A DNA stretch of 64,000 bases from Rhodospirillaceae bacterium (GTDB taxonomy: Bacteria; Pseudomonadota; Alphaproteobacteria; Dongiales; Dongiaceae): contig SSEL01000018.1 in NCBI GenBank assembly GCA_008012315.1, forward strand, positions 1 through 64,000, in the 5' to 3' direction. The translations under genes were made by a program, and so were the position numbers. The notes below the pieces were generated by a model, which did not search any database, was not told where the DNA came from, and saw only the letters and a program-made list of their open reading frames with translations. Below are positions 26,318-36,350 of this stretch, one piece after another. How positions within the stretch are numbered: position 1 is the first letter of the stretch; every line of letters begins with the position of its first letter.

Positions 26318-27376
26318 ATGTCTATCAACCTTACCGGCATCACCAAGACCTTCGGCAGCTATCAGGCGCTGCGTGGTGTCAGCCTGCAGATAGAAAAGGG
26401 GCAGTTCCTGGCCTTGCTCGGCCCGTCCGGCTCCGGCAAGACCACCTTGCTGCGGATCCTGGCCGGCCTGGATTTTCCCGATTCCGGCCATCTGATTTTC
26501 GACGGCGCCGATGTCCAGCATATCAGCGCCCGCGACCGCCGCGTCGGCTTCGTCTTCCAGCATTACGCCCTGTTCCGCCATATGACGGTGGCCGAGAACA
26601 TCGCCTTCGGCCTGAAGGTCCGTCCGCGCGGTGAGCGCCCCAACAAATCGGTCATCGCCGACCGCGTCAATGAACTGCTACGCCTCGTGCAGCTCGAGCA
26701 GTTCGGCGGCCGATATCCGACCCAGCTTTCCGGCGGCCAGCGTCAGCGCATCGCGCTTGCGCGCGCGTTGGCGATCGAACCGAAAGTCCTGCTGCTGGAT
26801 GAGCCTTTCGGCGCGCTCGATGCCAAGGTCCGCAAGGATCTGCGTCGCTGGTTGCGGCAGCTACATGATGAGATGGGACTGACCAGTATTTTCGTGACCC
26901 ATGACCAGGAAGAAGCGCTGGAACTGGCGGATCATATCGCGGTCATGTCCGAAGGGCGCATCGAGCAGATCGGCACGCCCGATCAGGTCTATCACAACCC
27001 GGCAACGCCTTTCGTGTTCGAGTTCCTCGGCCATGCCAATCGACTGACCTGCCGCATCGTGAACGGCAAGGCGGCGATCGGCGATGTCGAAATGGCGGCG
27101 CAACTGCCGGGCGACAGCAAGCCGGGCGACGGCGTCGCTTTCGTGCGTCCCCATGACATCGCATTGCAGCCGCCCGGCACATCACAGGCCCTGCCGAGCC
27201 GCATACGCTACATGTTCACGGCGGGCCCCGGCGTTCGCGTCGAATTGGAGCGACTTGATAACGGCGAGATACTGATCGCCGATCTCGCCCATGAACAGGT
27301 GCAGAAGGGTGGCTTCGAAATCGGCCAGCCGGTCGCCGCGCAACTGACCCAGATCACTGTCTTTCCGGCGCGCTGA
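26318..27376 (+). CDS. cysA: Sulfate/thiosulfate import ATP-binding protein CysA
   Basis: 352 aa ABC ATPase: Walker [11 protein letters not shown]-loop FVFQHYALF, signature LSGGQRQR, Walker [13 protein letters not shown] and switch His in [10 protein letters not shown]-terminal TOBE-like domain (about 240-350) follows. It powers the CysTW permease. Last gene of the sulfate operon; a 9-bp hairpin covers its stop codon. Confidence 0.96.
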   Translation: MSINLTGITKTFGSYQALRGVSLQIEKGQFLALLGPSGSGKTTLLRILAGLDFPDSGHLIFDGADVQHISARDRRVGFVFQHYALFRHMTVAENIAFGLKVRPRGERPNKSVIADRVNELLRLVQLEQFGGRYPTQLSGGQRQRIALARALAIEPKVLLLDEPFGALDAKVRKDLRRWLRQLHDEMGLTSIFVTHDQEEALELADHIAVMSEGRIEQIGTPDQVYHNPATPFVFEFLGHANRLTCRIVNGKAAIGDVEMAAQLPGDSKPGDGVAFVRPHDIALQPPGTSQALPSRIRYMFTAGPGVRVELERLDNGEILIADLAHEQVQKGGFEIGQPVAAQLTQITVFPAR

Positions 27377-27391
27377 CACCATTGTCAGCGC
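27370..27391. terminator. Candidate terminator hairpin at the cysA stop codon
   Basis: Perfect 9-bp stem GCGCTGACA / TGTCAGCGC with a CCAT loop, covering the cysA TGA. No T tract follows, so it may stabilise the transcript end rather than terminate by itself. Confidence 0.45.
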
Positions 27392-27403
27392 TGCGCGCGA
27401 CTA

Positions 27404-28450
27404 TCAGCGTGGCTGGGCCGGTTCGCCGGCCGGCTGCGGCAGGCAGATCGAATGGATGCCGCCGCCGCCATAAGCGAGTTCGATCACCGGGAATTGCAGC
27501 ACCTCCCGTTTCGGGAACAGCTTCGCCATGGTGTCGAAGGCGCGCTTGTCCTGCGGCCCGTCATCGTAAGCCGGCATGATGATCGCGTCGTTCGCCATGT
27601 AGAAATTTACATAGGACAAAGCGAGGCGCCGCCCCTCGGCATCGAATTGCGGGCGCGGCTGTTCGATTTCGATGATATTGAGCTCGCGTCCCATCGCGTC
27701 GCGCATGCCGCGCAGACGCTGCAGGTTCTCGCTGAGCACACGATGATTAGGATCGGCCTGATCGGAACAGGTCAACGCGATCACCATGCCCGGCCGGACG
27801 AAACGGGCGAGATTGGCCACCTGCCCGCCCGTCATATCGTCCTGCAGCCCCTCGCCGAGCCAGATCACCTGGCGCACGCCGAGATTCGCCATCAGGATAT
27901 CCTCGATCTGTTCGCGCGACAGATTGGGATTCCGGTTTGGATTGAGCAGCACCGCCTCGGACGCGATCATCGTGCCTTCGCCATCGACATCGATCGCCCC
28001 GCCTTCCAGGATGAGATCGGCGGCATAGTCCCGCATCTTCAGATGCGTCAGCAAAGCCGTCGCCACCTGTGCGTCGCGATCATGATCCTCGTAGCGATGG
28101 CCCCAGGCATTCCAGCCCCAATGCAGCCCGGCGATCTTGCCGCTGCTATCCGCCACGAAACTCGGCCCCATGTCGCGGATCCAGCAATCGTCATGGGCGA
28201 GGGAGATCTGGTTGACCCCCTGCCCAGTCAGCAACGAGACTTCAGCCACGTTTTTCGGCTTGGTGATGATGGTCACCGGCTCGAACTGCGCAATCGTATT
28301 GGCCAGTTCCGCCACCGTGTCGCGGGCACCGTCGAGGTGCTCGCCCCAGGTTTCGGCGCGGCTTGGCCAGGCCATCCAGCAACGTGCATGCGCCGCCCAT
28401 TCGGCAGGCATGATGAAGCCGTCGTCAAAAGGACTTGGGGACGTCGACAT
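27404..28450 (-). CDS. Agmatine deiminase-family protein lacking catalytic residues
   Basis: 348 aa with the full-length fold of the agmatine deiminase/PAD-like family: MPAEWAAHARCWMAWPS, IRDMGPSF, LLNPNRNPNLSREQIE, VIWLGEGL and SYVNFYMAN. Active enzymes have G-H-x-D-N and G-G-x-I-H-C motifs; here they read TGGQVANL (Q210, A212) and GGGIHSICLP (S334), and EGGxIH is EGGAID (D154). The nucleophilic cysteine, the histidine and an aspartate are therefore gone, although Cys336 is two residues away. I read it as a non-deiminase homologue with altered or no catalysis. It stands alone between the sulfate operon and aspS. Confidence 0.85.
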   Translation of the reverse strand: MSTSPSPFDDGFIMPAEWAAHARCWMAWPSRAETWGEHLDGARDTVAELANTIAQFEPVTIITKPKNVAEVSLLTGQGVNQISLAHDDCWIRDMGPSFVADSSGKIAGLHWGWNAWGHRYEDHDRDAQVATALLTHLKMRDYAADLILEGGAIDVDGEGTMIASEAVLLNPNRNPNLSREQIEDILMANLGVRQVIWLGEGLQDDMTGGQVANLARFVRPGMVIALTCSDQADPNHRVLSENLQRLRGMRDAMGRELNIIEIEQPRPQFDAEGRRLALSYVNFYMANDAIIMPAYDDGPQDKRAFDTMAKLFPKREVLQFPVIELAYGGGGIHSICLPQPAGEPAQPR

Positions 28451-28540
28451 CGATTTTGCCTTTCTTTGGCGTCGCAGTGCCTCTTCCGCGCGCGAGCAGA
28501 GTTTACCAAGTTGACCGGATTACGCCAGCGGAGGATTACA

Positions 28541-28579
28541 TAAAAAAATCCCGCCTTTGCATACCTGCTTGGCGGGATT
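28541..28579 (-). terminator. Rho-independent terminator downstream of aspS
   Basis: On the minus strand a 9-bp stem AATCCCGCC / GGCGGGATT with a 15-base loop is followed by a run of Ts. It lies about 70 bp past the aspS stop. Confidence 0.85.
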
Positions 28580-28647
28580 CACAAGGTAAATTCCACAGCA
28601 GGAGATGCGTCAATCCAGATGACGCAGCTTCGCTCGTGGAAGAATGC

Positions 28648-30435
28648 TTACTGGCCGGCTTTCTTCATCGGCAGGTCAAGCCGGATCGACAATTCCTTGA
28701 GGCGTGAAGCCGGGATTTCCGCCGGCGCCTGCATTAGCAGATCTTCCGCCCGCTGGTTGAGCGGGAAGGCGATCACTTCGCGGATGTTCTTTTCCTCCGC
28801 CAGCATCATGACGATGCGATCGATGCCCGGCGCCGAGCCGCCATGGGGCGGCGCGCCGAACTTGAACGCGTTCAGCATGCCGCCGAACTTGTTCTCGACC
28901 TCGCTGGCCGGATAGCCAGCGATTTCGAAGGCCTTGTACATGATCTCCGGCAGATGGTTCCGGATCGCGCCCGAGGACAATTCGATGCCGTTGCAGACGA
29001 TATCGTACTGGAACGCCTTGATGGTCAACGGATCGCGGTTGAGCAGCGCATCCATCCCGCCCTGCGGCATCGAGAAGGGGTTGTGGCTGAATTCGACCTG
29101 GCCGGTATCCTCGTTCAGCTCATACATCGGGAAATCGACGATCCAGCAGAACTCGAAGCGCTTCTGATCGATCAGTTCCAGCTCTTCGCCGAGACGCGTG
29201 CGGACCGCACCGGCGAATTTCGCGGCAGCGAGCTTCTTGTCGCAGGCGAAGAATACCGCATCGCCATCCTTCAGGCCGGCCGCCTCGCGCAACTGGGCGA
29301 GGCGCGCTTCGTCGAGATTCTTGGCGATCGGCCCCTTGGCGCCGGCGGCGTCGAAAATGACATAGCCGAGACCGGCCGCGCCCTGCGCCTTGGCCCAGTC
29401 GTTCAGCTTGTCGAAGAAGCTGCGCGGCTTGGCGGCAGCGCCCGGCGCCGGAATGGCGCGGACCACCGAGCCCGTCTCGACCGCCTTGGCGAAGATGCCG
29501 AAGCCCGAGCCGCGGAACACCTCTGTCACGTCGCTGATCAGGATCGGGTTGCGCAAATCCGGCTTGTCGGAACCGTAGCGCAGCATCGACTCATCGAAGG
29601 GAATCTGCCGGAATGGCATTGGCGAAACGGCGCGGCCATCGGCGAATTCCTCGAAGACGCCATGCAGCACCGGCTCGATCGCATTGAAGACATCCTCCTG
29701 GGTGACATAGGACATCTCGAAATCGAGCTGGTAGAACTCGCCCGGGCTGCGGTCGGCGCGGCTGTCTTCATCACGGAAGCAGGGCGCGATCTGGAAATAG
29801 CGATCGAAGCCGGCCACCATCAGCAACTGCTTGAACTGCTGCGGCGCCTGCGGCAGGGCATAGAACTTGCCCGGATGCTGACGCGACGGCACCAGGAAGT
29901 CGCGCGCACCTTCCGGCGAGCTCGAGGTCAGGATCGGCGTCTGGAATTCGGTGAAGCCCTGGGCGATCATGCGCTGACGCAAAGAGGCGATGACCTTTGA
30001 GCGCAGCACGATATTGCGATGCACCTTGTCGCGGCGCAGATCGAGGAAACGGTAGCGCAGGCGGACTTCCTCGCCGGCATCCTCGTCGCTGGCGACCTGG
30101 AGCGGGATGACATCCGCCACGGACTGCACGAAATAGTCCTCGATCTTGACCTCGATCTCGCCGGTCGGCAGTTTCGGATTGACCGTCTCGGGCGTCCGCT
30201 GCACAACCTTGCCGGTGATCGTCACGACGCTTTCCACACGGGTCTGCTCGACCTGCTTGAAGAGCGGGCTGGAGATATCGAGCACGCATTGCGTTAGGCC
30301 GTAATGGTCGCGCAGATCGATGAAAACCAGATTGCCGTGGTCGCGCTTGCGGTGAACCCAGCCGGAAAGGCGGACAATCTGGCCAGCGTCACTGGGACGC
30401 AGGGCGCCGCAGGTATGCGAGCGATAGGCGTGCAT
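28648..30435 (-). CDS. aspS: Aspartyl-tRNA synthetase
   Basis: Class II synthetase, 595 aa. An N-terminal OB anticodon-binding domain ([20 protein letters not shown]) is followed by the catalytic core with motif 2 ([11 protein letters not shown]) and motif 3 ([19 protein letters not shown]), plus the bacterial GAD insertion. In alphaproteobacteria the enzyme is often non-discriminating and also makes Asp-tRNA(Asn); the sequence alone does not decide this. It is divergent from rnd. Confidence 0.97.
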   Translation of the reverse strand: MHAYRSHTCGALRPSDAGQIVRLSGWVHRKRDHGNLVFIDLRDHYGLTQCVLDISSPLFKQVEQTRVESVVTITGKVVQRTPETVNPKLPTGEIEVKIEDYFVQSVADVIPLQVASDEDAGEEVRLRYRFLDLRRDKVHRNIVLRSKVIASLRQRMIAQGFTEFQTPILTSSSPEGARDFLVPSRQHPGKFYALPQAPQQFKQLLMVAGFDRYFQIAPCFRDEDSRADRSPGEFYQLDFEMSYVTQEDVFNAIEPVLHGVFEEFADGRAVSPMPFRQIPFDESMLRYGSDKPDLRNPILISDVTEVFRGSGFGIFAKAVETGSVVRAIPAPGAAAKPRSFFDKLNDWAKAQGAAGLGYVIFDAAGAKGPIAKNLDEARLAQLREAAGLKDGDAVFFACDKKLAAAKFAGAVRTRLGEELELIDQKRFEFCWIVDFPMYELNEDTGQVEFSHNPFSMPQGGMDALLNRDPLTIKAFQYDIVCNGIELSSGAIRNHLPEIMYKAFEIAGYPASEVENKFGGMLNAFKFGAPPHGGSAPGIDRIVMMLAEEKNIREVIAFPLNQRAEDLLMQAPAEIPASRLKELSIRLDLPMKKAGQ

Positions 30436-30579
30436 CGGATGTAATCCTTAATGAAAACAGCAGATTAAGCCCCGCAAAAGGCCCGGATTTCCGGGCTTTG
30501 TCAAGCATCCAGTGGGGATATTACCCGGCTTGGCCCTTTCCCTTTCCAGTCGCGACCAAACCGGCTATAGGTTGCGGCC

Positions 30580-31764
30580 ATGAACCAAGACGTTTCCAAG
30601 TTATCCACAAGCCTGATCGCCGATTCGGCGGCTTTGCGCCGCTTCATCCAGGACCTCTCGGGCACCCCTTTCGTCACCATCGACACCGAATTCCTGCGCG
30701 ACAAGACCTATTGGCCGCAGCTTTGCCTAGTGCAGATCGCCGGCCCGCAATCGGCCGCCGCCATCGACACCCTGGCGCCCGGCATCGATCTCGCCCCGAT
30801 GATCGAACTCCTGAATGACCGGAGCATCCTCAAGGTCTTTCACGCCGCCCGCCAGGATGTGGAGATCTTCTTCCGGCTGGCCGGCAAGATCCCCACGCCG
30901 ATCGTCGATACCCAGGTCATGGCCATGGTCTGCGGCTATGGCGATGCCGCCAGCTATGAGACCCTGGCGACCAAGCTCGCCAATGGCAGCATCGACAAAT
31001 CCTCGCGCTTCACCGACTGGTCGCGTCGGCCGCTGACCGACCGCCAGCTCAAATACGCCTTGTCCGACGTCACTTATCTGCGCGTCGTCTACGAAAAGCT
31101 GCAGCACAAGCTGGAAAGCTCGGGCCGCACCGATTGGGTCGCCGACGAGATGGCCGTGCTGACCGATCCGGCGACCTATACGATCGTGCCGGAGCAATCC
31201 TGGCAGCGCCTGAAGATCCGCAGCGACAAGCCGCGCTTCCTCGCCGTCTTGCGCGAGCTCGCCGCCTGGCGGGAGCGCGAGGCCCAGGAACGCGACATCC
31301 CGCGCAGCCGCCTGATCAAGGACGAACAATTGCTGGAGATTGCCGCCCATCCGCCGCGCGATGCCGAGGCCTTGGCGCAGTGCCGGGGGCTCACCAAGAA
31401 TTTTGCCGAAGGCCGGATGGGAGACGCGATCCTGGCGGCGGTCAAGCGCGCGCTCGACCTGCCGGAGGCCGATTGCCCGCGCCTGCCGCCGCGTCCCGAC
31501 CTGCCGCCCGGGTTGGGGCCGCTGGTCGATCTGCTGCGGGTGCTGCTGAAGACACGTTGCGACCAGCATGAAGTGGCGCAGAAGCTGATTGCCAATGCCG
31601 ACGATCTCGAACGCATCGCTGCCGACGACAAGGCGCCCGTTGCCGCGCTGAGCGGCTGGCGGCGCAAGGTATTCGGCGAGGAAGCCCTGGCGCTCAAGCA
31701 TGGCAAGCTGGCGCTCACCGCGGCCGGCAAGAAGGTGAAGATCATTCCCCTGCCCGATGCCTGA
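30580..31764 (+). CDS. rnd: Ribonuclease D
   Basis: 394 aa 3'-5' exoribonuclease of the DEDDy group involved in tRNA 3' maturation. Metal ligands are D35 and E37 (TIDTEFLRD), the aspartate in FHAARQDVE and the YALSDVTYL motif with the catalytic tyrosine. An HRDC domain follows (SWQRLKIRSDKPRF to the centre of the protein) and a second HRDC-like region is plausible near the C-terminus. It is divergent from aspS and convergent with ppx, the common alphaproteobacterial order. Confidence 0.95.
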   Translation: MNQDVSKLSTSLIADSAALRRFIQDLSGTPFVTIDTEFLRDKTYWPQLCLVQIAGPQSAAAIDTLAPGIDLAPMIELLNDRSILKVFHAARQDVEIFFRLAGKIPTPIVDTQVMAMVCGYGDAASYETLATKLANGSIDKSSRFTDWSRRPLTDRQLKYALSDVTYLRVVYEKLQHKLESSGRTDWVADEMAVLTDPATYTIVPEQSWQRLKIRSDKPRFLAVLRELAAWREREAQERDIPRSRLIKDEQLLEIAAHPPRDAEALAQCRGLTKNFAEGRMGDAILAAVKRALDLPEADCPRLPPRPDLPPGLGPLVDLLRVLLKTRCDQHEVAQKLIANADDLERIAADDKAPVAALSGWRRKVFGEEALALKHGKLALTAAGKKVKIIPLPDA

Positions 31765-31804
31765 ACTATAGCCCCAGGCGCAAGCAGGAGGACCGAAAGC
31801 CGGC

Positions 31805-33310
31805 CTAGACCACCGCGACCGGCAGGTCGAAAGCGCGGCCGACGGCTTCGAGGCGCCGCGACACGGCTTCGCCGAACAAGGTCTCCGAGCCGCGCGGCAG
31901 ATGCAATTCGATGCGCCCATCGCGCATCGCGAGACTGGTCAGCTCCAGCATGTCGCCGGCGCCGCCGCTGAGCGAATAGGCCAGGCGGATCGCCGCACCG
32001 AGGCGCGCCGCGAAATCGGCATCATCGTCGCTGATCAGCGACCACAATGTTTCCATATAGGGAACGTCACGCGTGGCGCCGTAGCGGATCGCGATGGCAA
32101 AAGCCAGGATGACGCGCTCGCCGTGATTGATCCCAGCCACCGGCAGGCGCAGGACACGGGTAAATGCCTGCTCGGCGCGATAGTCCGGGTGTTCACGCCA
32201 GGCGACATCGGAAAGCAGGCAGGCCGCGACAAGCAATCGTCGCCGGTTGTCATCCTCATCGCGGAAGAGCGGCATGATCCAGTCGTCGAGCTCTTCACTG
32301 ACCGAACCGAAGCGACCGTCTGCCCCGGCGAGATCGGCGCAGCCGACCAGAAGCGGATCGGCCTGCTGGGCATCGTCATCGAGATTGCTGAAGAGATGGC
32401 CTTCGCGCAGGCCATAGGCCGAGAACAGGACCCGGTCCGGCTTGGCGATCCGCAGCAGCCGTTCCATCACCAGCGCGCCGTAAGGCAGCGTATCCAGGCG
32501 GCGGCGCGAGATGCCCGACATATTGCTCAGCGATTTCTTGCCGAGCCGGCTGCAGATCTTGGCGAGATCCTCCGCCTGCCGGCGCCCCACGCGGTATTCA
32601 TGAATCACATGCAGCGGATAACGGCTTTGCTCCATGTGAATGCGCGCCAGCGAGCGCCAGGTGCCACCGACCGGATAGAGCGTGCGTCCCTTGATCTCCG
32701 ACAGCCAGGACAGCTTTTCAAGCTGCTTGTCGATCACCCGCTGGGCGGCTTCCATGTCGCCGTTCGTGGCCTCGATCAGCCGCAGCGGGCCGAGCGGCAG
32801 GGTCACCTGCTCGCCGATCTTGCCCTTGGTGATCTGCACCAGTTCGACGCTGCCGCCGCCGAGATCGCCCATCAGACCGTCGGCTTCCGGAATGCCGGTC
32901 ACGACGCCCAAAGCGGACAGGCGGGCTTCCTCCTCGCCGGAAATGATCTGGACCTTCTGACCCGTCAACCGTTCGATCTCGCCGGCGAATTGCCTGCCGT
33001 CGCGGGCGTCGCGCATGGCCGCGGTCGCCACCAGATCGATTTGCGCCACGTTCATCGCCTTCGCCAGCGTGACGAAGCGGTTGATGTGCAGCAGGGCCAG
33101 CCGCTTGCCTTCGGGATTGAGCAGGCCGCTGCTTTCGACGCCGCGGCCGAGCCCAGGCAACGCTTTTTCGTTGAAGATCGGAACGGGGCAACGCGACCGC
33201 TTGTCGAAAACCACCAAGCGAACGGAGTTTGATCCGATATCGATGACGGCAACGCGGCCAGGATAAGATGCCGTGGCTATCGCTGTCGCTTCACGCGGTG
33301 TTGCAATCAA
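31805..33310 (-). CDS. ppx: Exopolyphosphatase (Ppx/GppA family)
   Basis: 501 aa. The actin-like ATPase fold starts with [16 protein letters not shown] and has [15 protein letters not shown], the phosphate-2 loop. A C-terminal HD-like helical region follows. It removes terminal phosphate from polyphosphate or hydrolyses pppGpp; the two activities cannot be told apart by eye. The start codon is a TTG that overlaps the ppk1 stop (TTGA), so it is coupled to ppk1. Confidence 0.93.
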   Translation of the reverse strand: MIATPREATAIATASYPGRVAVIDIGSNSVRLVVFDKRSRCPVPIFNEKALPGLGRGVESSGLLNPEGKRLALLHINRFVTLAKAMNVAQIDLVATAAMRDARDGRQFAGEIERLTGQKVQIISGEEEARLSALGVVTGIPEADGLMGDLGGGSVELVQITKGKIGEQVTLPLGPLRLIEATNGDMEAAQRVIDKQLEKLSWLSEIKGRTLYPVGGTWRSLARIHMEQSRYPLHVIHEYRVGRRQAEDLAKICSRLGKKSLSNMSGISRRRLDTLPYGALVMERLLRIAKPDRVLFSAYGLREGHLFSNLDDDAQQADPLLVGCADLAGADGRFGSVSEELDDWIMPLFRDEDDNRRRLLVAACLLSDVAWREHPDYRAEQAFTRVLRLPVAGINHGERVILAFAIAIRYGATRDVPYMETLWSLISDDDADFAARLGAAIRLAYSLSGGAGDMLELTSLAMRDGRIELHLPRGSETLFGEAVSRRLEAVGRAFDLPVAVV

Positions 33311-35478
33311 GTGATCGCCTTCTGTTGCAGATCGAGCTTGGGCGCCCGTTTCTGCTTCTTAAGCGCACTCCCGCGGCCTGACAAGCTTGGATTCGTCATG
33401 AAATAGGTATGCGCGCTGAAACCGCCCTCTTCGCCCGGCACCAACCGGTGATACTGCCCCGATGGATCGAGCGCCCAGCTCTGCAGATTGTCTTTCAGAT
33501 TGGCGATCATGATCTGGTCGAGGATCTGCTGATGCACCGTCGGATTCTCAATCGGCACAAGCAGTTCCAGGCGCCTGTCCATGTTTCTAGGCATCCAGTC
33601 GGCCGAGGAAATGAAAACTTTCGCCTCACGCGACGGCAAGGGACGGCCAGCGCCGAAACAGACGATACGCGAATGTTCAAGGAAGCGGCCGATGATGCTC
33701 TTCACGTGAATGTTTTCGGAAAGCCCCTTGATGCCCGGCCGCAGGCAGCAGATGCCGCGAATCACCAGCTCGATCTGCACGCCGGCCTGGCTGGCGCGGT
33801 AGAGCGCATCGATCAGCCCGGGATCGACCAGCGAATTGACTTTCACCCAGATGGTGCCGGGACGACCGGCCTTCACATGGGCGATTTCGTCTTCGATCAA
33901 TTGCAGGATCGTCGGACGCAGGGTCATCGGCGCGAAAGCGACCTTCTCGGTCCGCTGCGGCTTGGCATAGCCGGTCATGTAATTGAACAGCCGCGCCGCG
34001 TCGTGGCAAAGGCCGGGATCGCTGGTGAAGAAGCTGAGGTCGGTATAGATCTTGGCAGTGATCGGGTGATAGTTGCCGGTGCCGTAATGCACATAGGTGC
34101 GCAAGGTCGGGCCTTCGCGGCGCATCACCATCGATACCTTGGCATGAGTCTTCAAGGCAACGAAGCCATAGACGACCTGCACGCCGGCTCGTTCGAGATC
34201 CCGCGCCCAGCGGATATTCGCCGCTTCGTCGAAACGCGCTTTCAACTCGATCAACGCAGTCACGGATTTACCCGCCTCGGCCGCCTCGATCAGCGCCTTG
34301 ACGATCGGGCTGTCTTCGCTGGTGCGATAGAGCGTCTGCTTGATGGCGACGACATTGGCATCACGGGCCGCCTGCAGGATGAACTGTACGACGACGTCAA
34401 AGCTCTCATAAGGATGATGGACGACGATATCCTTCTGCCGGATCGCCGCGAAGCAGTCGCCGCCAACATCGCGGATGCGTTCGGGAAAGCGCGGATTGAA
34501 CGGCTGGAATTTCAAGTCCGGCCGGTCGTCGATGATCAGCTTCGAGACGCTGGCAAGGCCGAGCAGGCCATCGAGCACGAAAATGTCTTCGCGGCTGACA
34601 TCCAATTCGTTGACGACGAAGCTCAACAGATCGTCCGGCATCTCCGCATTGACCTTGAGCCGGATCACCGTTCCCCGGCGCCGGCGCTTCAAGGCGGATT
34701 CATAGTGGCGGACCAGGTCTTCCGCTTCCTCGAGGATTTCGATTTCACTGTCGCGGACCAGGCGGAAGAAGCCCTTGCTGATGACATCGAAGCCGGGAAA
34801 GAGATGATCGAGATAAAGACTGACCAGACCTTCGAGCGTGACGAAGCGGACATTATGGCTGTTGCCGCCCGGCAGCCGGATAAAGCGCGGCAGCTGGTTC
34901 GGCATCGGCAACAGGGCGCGGAGAATCTTTCCGTCGATCGCCTGGCGCAGTTCCAGCGCCATCGAGAAGCCCTGATTGGGAATGAAGGGAAAAGGATGCG
35001 CCGGGTCGACAGCCATCGGCGTCAGGACCGGGAAGATCTGATCGAGGAAATAGCTGTCGAGCCATTCGCGCTCGCTGGCGGTCAGCTCCGCCAGATCTAT
35101 CACGGCGATGCCGTTTTCGCGCAGCTCCTGGCGCAGCTGGTGCCACGACGTCTGCTGATTATGCATCAGCTCGCCGCTGCGCCGCTTGATCGCCGCCAAT
35201 TGCTGCGCCGGGGTCAAGGCATCGGAGCTGGTGATGGCGATGCCCGCCCGCACCTGGCCAAGGAGGCCGGCCACGCGGACCATGTAGAATTCATCGAGGT
35301 TGTTGGCCGAGATCGAGAGGAAGCGCAGCCGTTCCAATAGCGGGTGGGCCTTGTTCCCTGCCTCTTCCAGGACCCGTTCGTTGAAGGCCAGCCAGGACAA
35401 CTCCCGGTTAATAAACCGGTGTGGCGACGTGATATCGATCGAGGAGGTTATTTGCTGCGAATCGTCCACGTCTTCCAC
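33307..35478 (-). CDS. ppk1: Polyphosphate kinase 1
   Basis: 723 aa, the usual four-domain PPK1. The N-terminal domain starts [19 protein letters not shown]; the catalytic half contains [11 protein letters not shown] with the histidine phosphorylated during synthesis, [10 protein letters not shown] and the paired PLD-like motifs including [12 protein letters not shown]. It makes polyphosphate from ATP at the membrane. GTG start with GGGAAAG just upstream. Operon with ppx, so synthesis and breakdown enzymes are co-expressed. Confidence 0.97.
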   Translation of the reverse strand: MEDVDDSQQITSSIDITSPHRFINRELSWLAFNERVLEEAGNKAHPLLERLRFLSISANNLDEFYMVRVAGLLGQVRAGIAITSSDALTPAQQLAAIKRRSGELMHNQQTSWHQLRQELRENGIAVIDLAELTASEREWLDSYFLDQIFPVLTPMAVDPAHPFPFIPNQGFSMALELRQAIDGKILRALLPMPNQLPRFIRLPGGNSHNVRFVTLEGLVSLYLDHLFPGFDVISKGFFRLVRDSEIEILEEAEDLVRHYESALKRRRRGTVIRLKVNAEMPDDLLSFVVNELDVSREDIFVLDGLLGLASVSKLIIDDRPDLKFQPFNPRFPERIRDVGGDCFAAIRQKDIVVHHPYESFDVVVQFILQAARDANVVAIKQTLYRTSEDSPIVKALIEAAEAGKSVTALIELKARFDEAANIRWARDLERAGVQVVYGFVALKTHAKVSMVMRREGPTLRTYVHYGTGNYHPITAKIYTDLSFFTSDPGLCHDAARLFNYMTGYAKPQRTEKVAFAPMTLRPTILQLIEDEIAHVKAGRPGTIWVKVNSLVDPGLIDALYRASQAGVQIELVIRGICCLRPGIKGLSENIHVKSIIGRFLEHSRIVCFGAGRPLPSREAKVFISSADWMPRNMDRRLELLVPIENPTVHQQILDQIMIANLKDNLQSWALDPSGQYHRLVPGEEGGFSAHTYFMTNPSLSGRGSALKKQKRAPKLDLQQKAIT

Positions 35479-35798
35479 CTTTCCCGTGGCCGTCGAGACG
35501 GCCTACTGCGCGACGGCACCGTGACTTGGCCGGCACGCTTCCGAGAGCTTCCGCCTTGCCTCTACCGTCCAATTAAAGATCGAGCCTATAGCCAAGTTGT
35601 ATGGCAATCATATGACATTTTCATTGACCCCGCATCCCAACTCCCGAGAAACGGAGCCGACTTTTCTTGAGATTTTCTCTGATCGTCCCATATTGATTAA
35701 ACTTGATGACTTTATTGTTGCGGCTCCGGGTGGCATCGAGCCCGTAATTTCGTTGCTTGTATTTGGCCGGCTGTATTGGTTTGGAGAGGGGAACAAAC
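35479..35798. other. Intergenic space between ppk1 and sixA
   Basis: 320 bp separating divergent genes, with a clear drop in GC from about 35570 onward, consistent with promoter DNA for both sides. I found no convincing -35/-10 pair, RNA gene or conserved small reading frame. Confidence 0.5.
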
Positions 35799-36332
35799 GT
35801 GAAAAGGCTGATGCTGTTGCGCCATGCGAAATCTGCCTGGGATCAGCCGGACCTGTCGGATGCGGAACGCCCGCTGGCAAAACGCGGCATCAAAGCGGCG
35901 CCACTGATCGGCCGCTATATCATGGCCGAAGGCCTGATTCCCGATCTCGTCCTCTGCTCCGCCGCGGTCCGCGCCAAGCAAACCTGGGATCTGGTTTCCG
36001 CTACCTGGCCGCACCAACCGCGCCGGCAGCAACTCGCCAGCCTCTATATGGCAACGCCCCGCGACATGCTCTCCACGGCCCGGGAATATGGCGGCGATAG
36101 TGACTGCATTCTGATCGTCGGGCACAATCCCGGCATCGGCGATCTCGCCGCCTGGCTGGTCAATCAGGGAGACGACGCCGAGATCCGCAAGATGCGCGAG
36201 AAATTCTCCACGGCGGCGTTGGCGGTCATCGATCTGCCGATCGAAAGCTGGCGCGACTTTCATGACACAACCGTCAGTGCCTGGAATGGCCAACTCGTTC
36301 GCTTCGTCGTTCCCCATGATTTGGCGCCGTGA
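35799..36332 (+). CDS. SixA-like phosphohistidine phosphatase
   Basis: 177 aa histidine phosphatase. The RHG motif is LMLLRHAKSAW and the second catalytic histidine is in LIVGHNPGI; E/AR-x-x-QT appears as VRAKQTWDL. SixA removes phosphate from histidine phosphotransfer proteins. GTG at 35799 with GGAGAGGGG upstream is preferred to the TTG at 35757. It lies between ppk1 and a CHAD-domain protein; SixA homologues are frequently linked with CHAD proteins, so a polyphosphate connection is possible. Confidence 0.88.
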   Translation: MKRLMLLRHAKSAWDQPDLSDAERPLAKRGIKAAPLIGRYIMAEGLIPDLVLCSAAVRAKQTWDLVSATWPHQPRRQQLASLYMATPRDMLSTAREYGGDSDCILIVGHNPGIGDLAAWLVNQGDDAEIRKMREKFSTAALAVIDLPIESWRDFHDTTVSAWNGQLVRFVVPHDLAP

Positions 36333-36350
36333 ACCTGGCAGGATGTCCGC

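Noticed and set aside
33409..35340. 643-codon open frame antisense to ppk1, and similar long antisense frames opposite rnr, aspS and the S41 protease
   Set aside because: Typical shadow frames of strongly biased GC-rich genes; the sense genes are certain and the antisense products resemble nothing.
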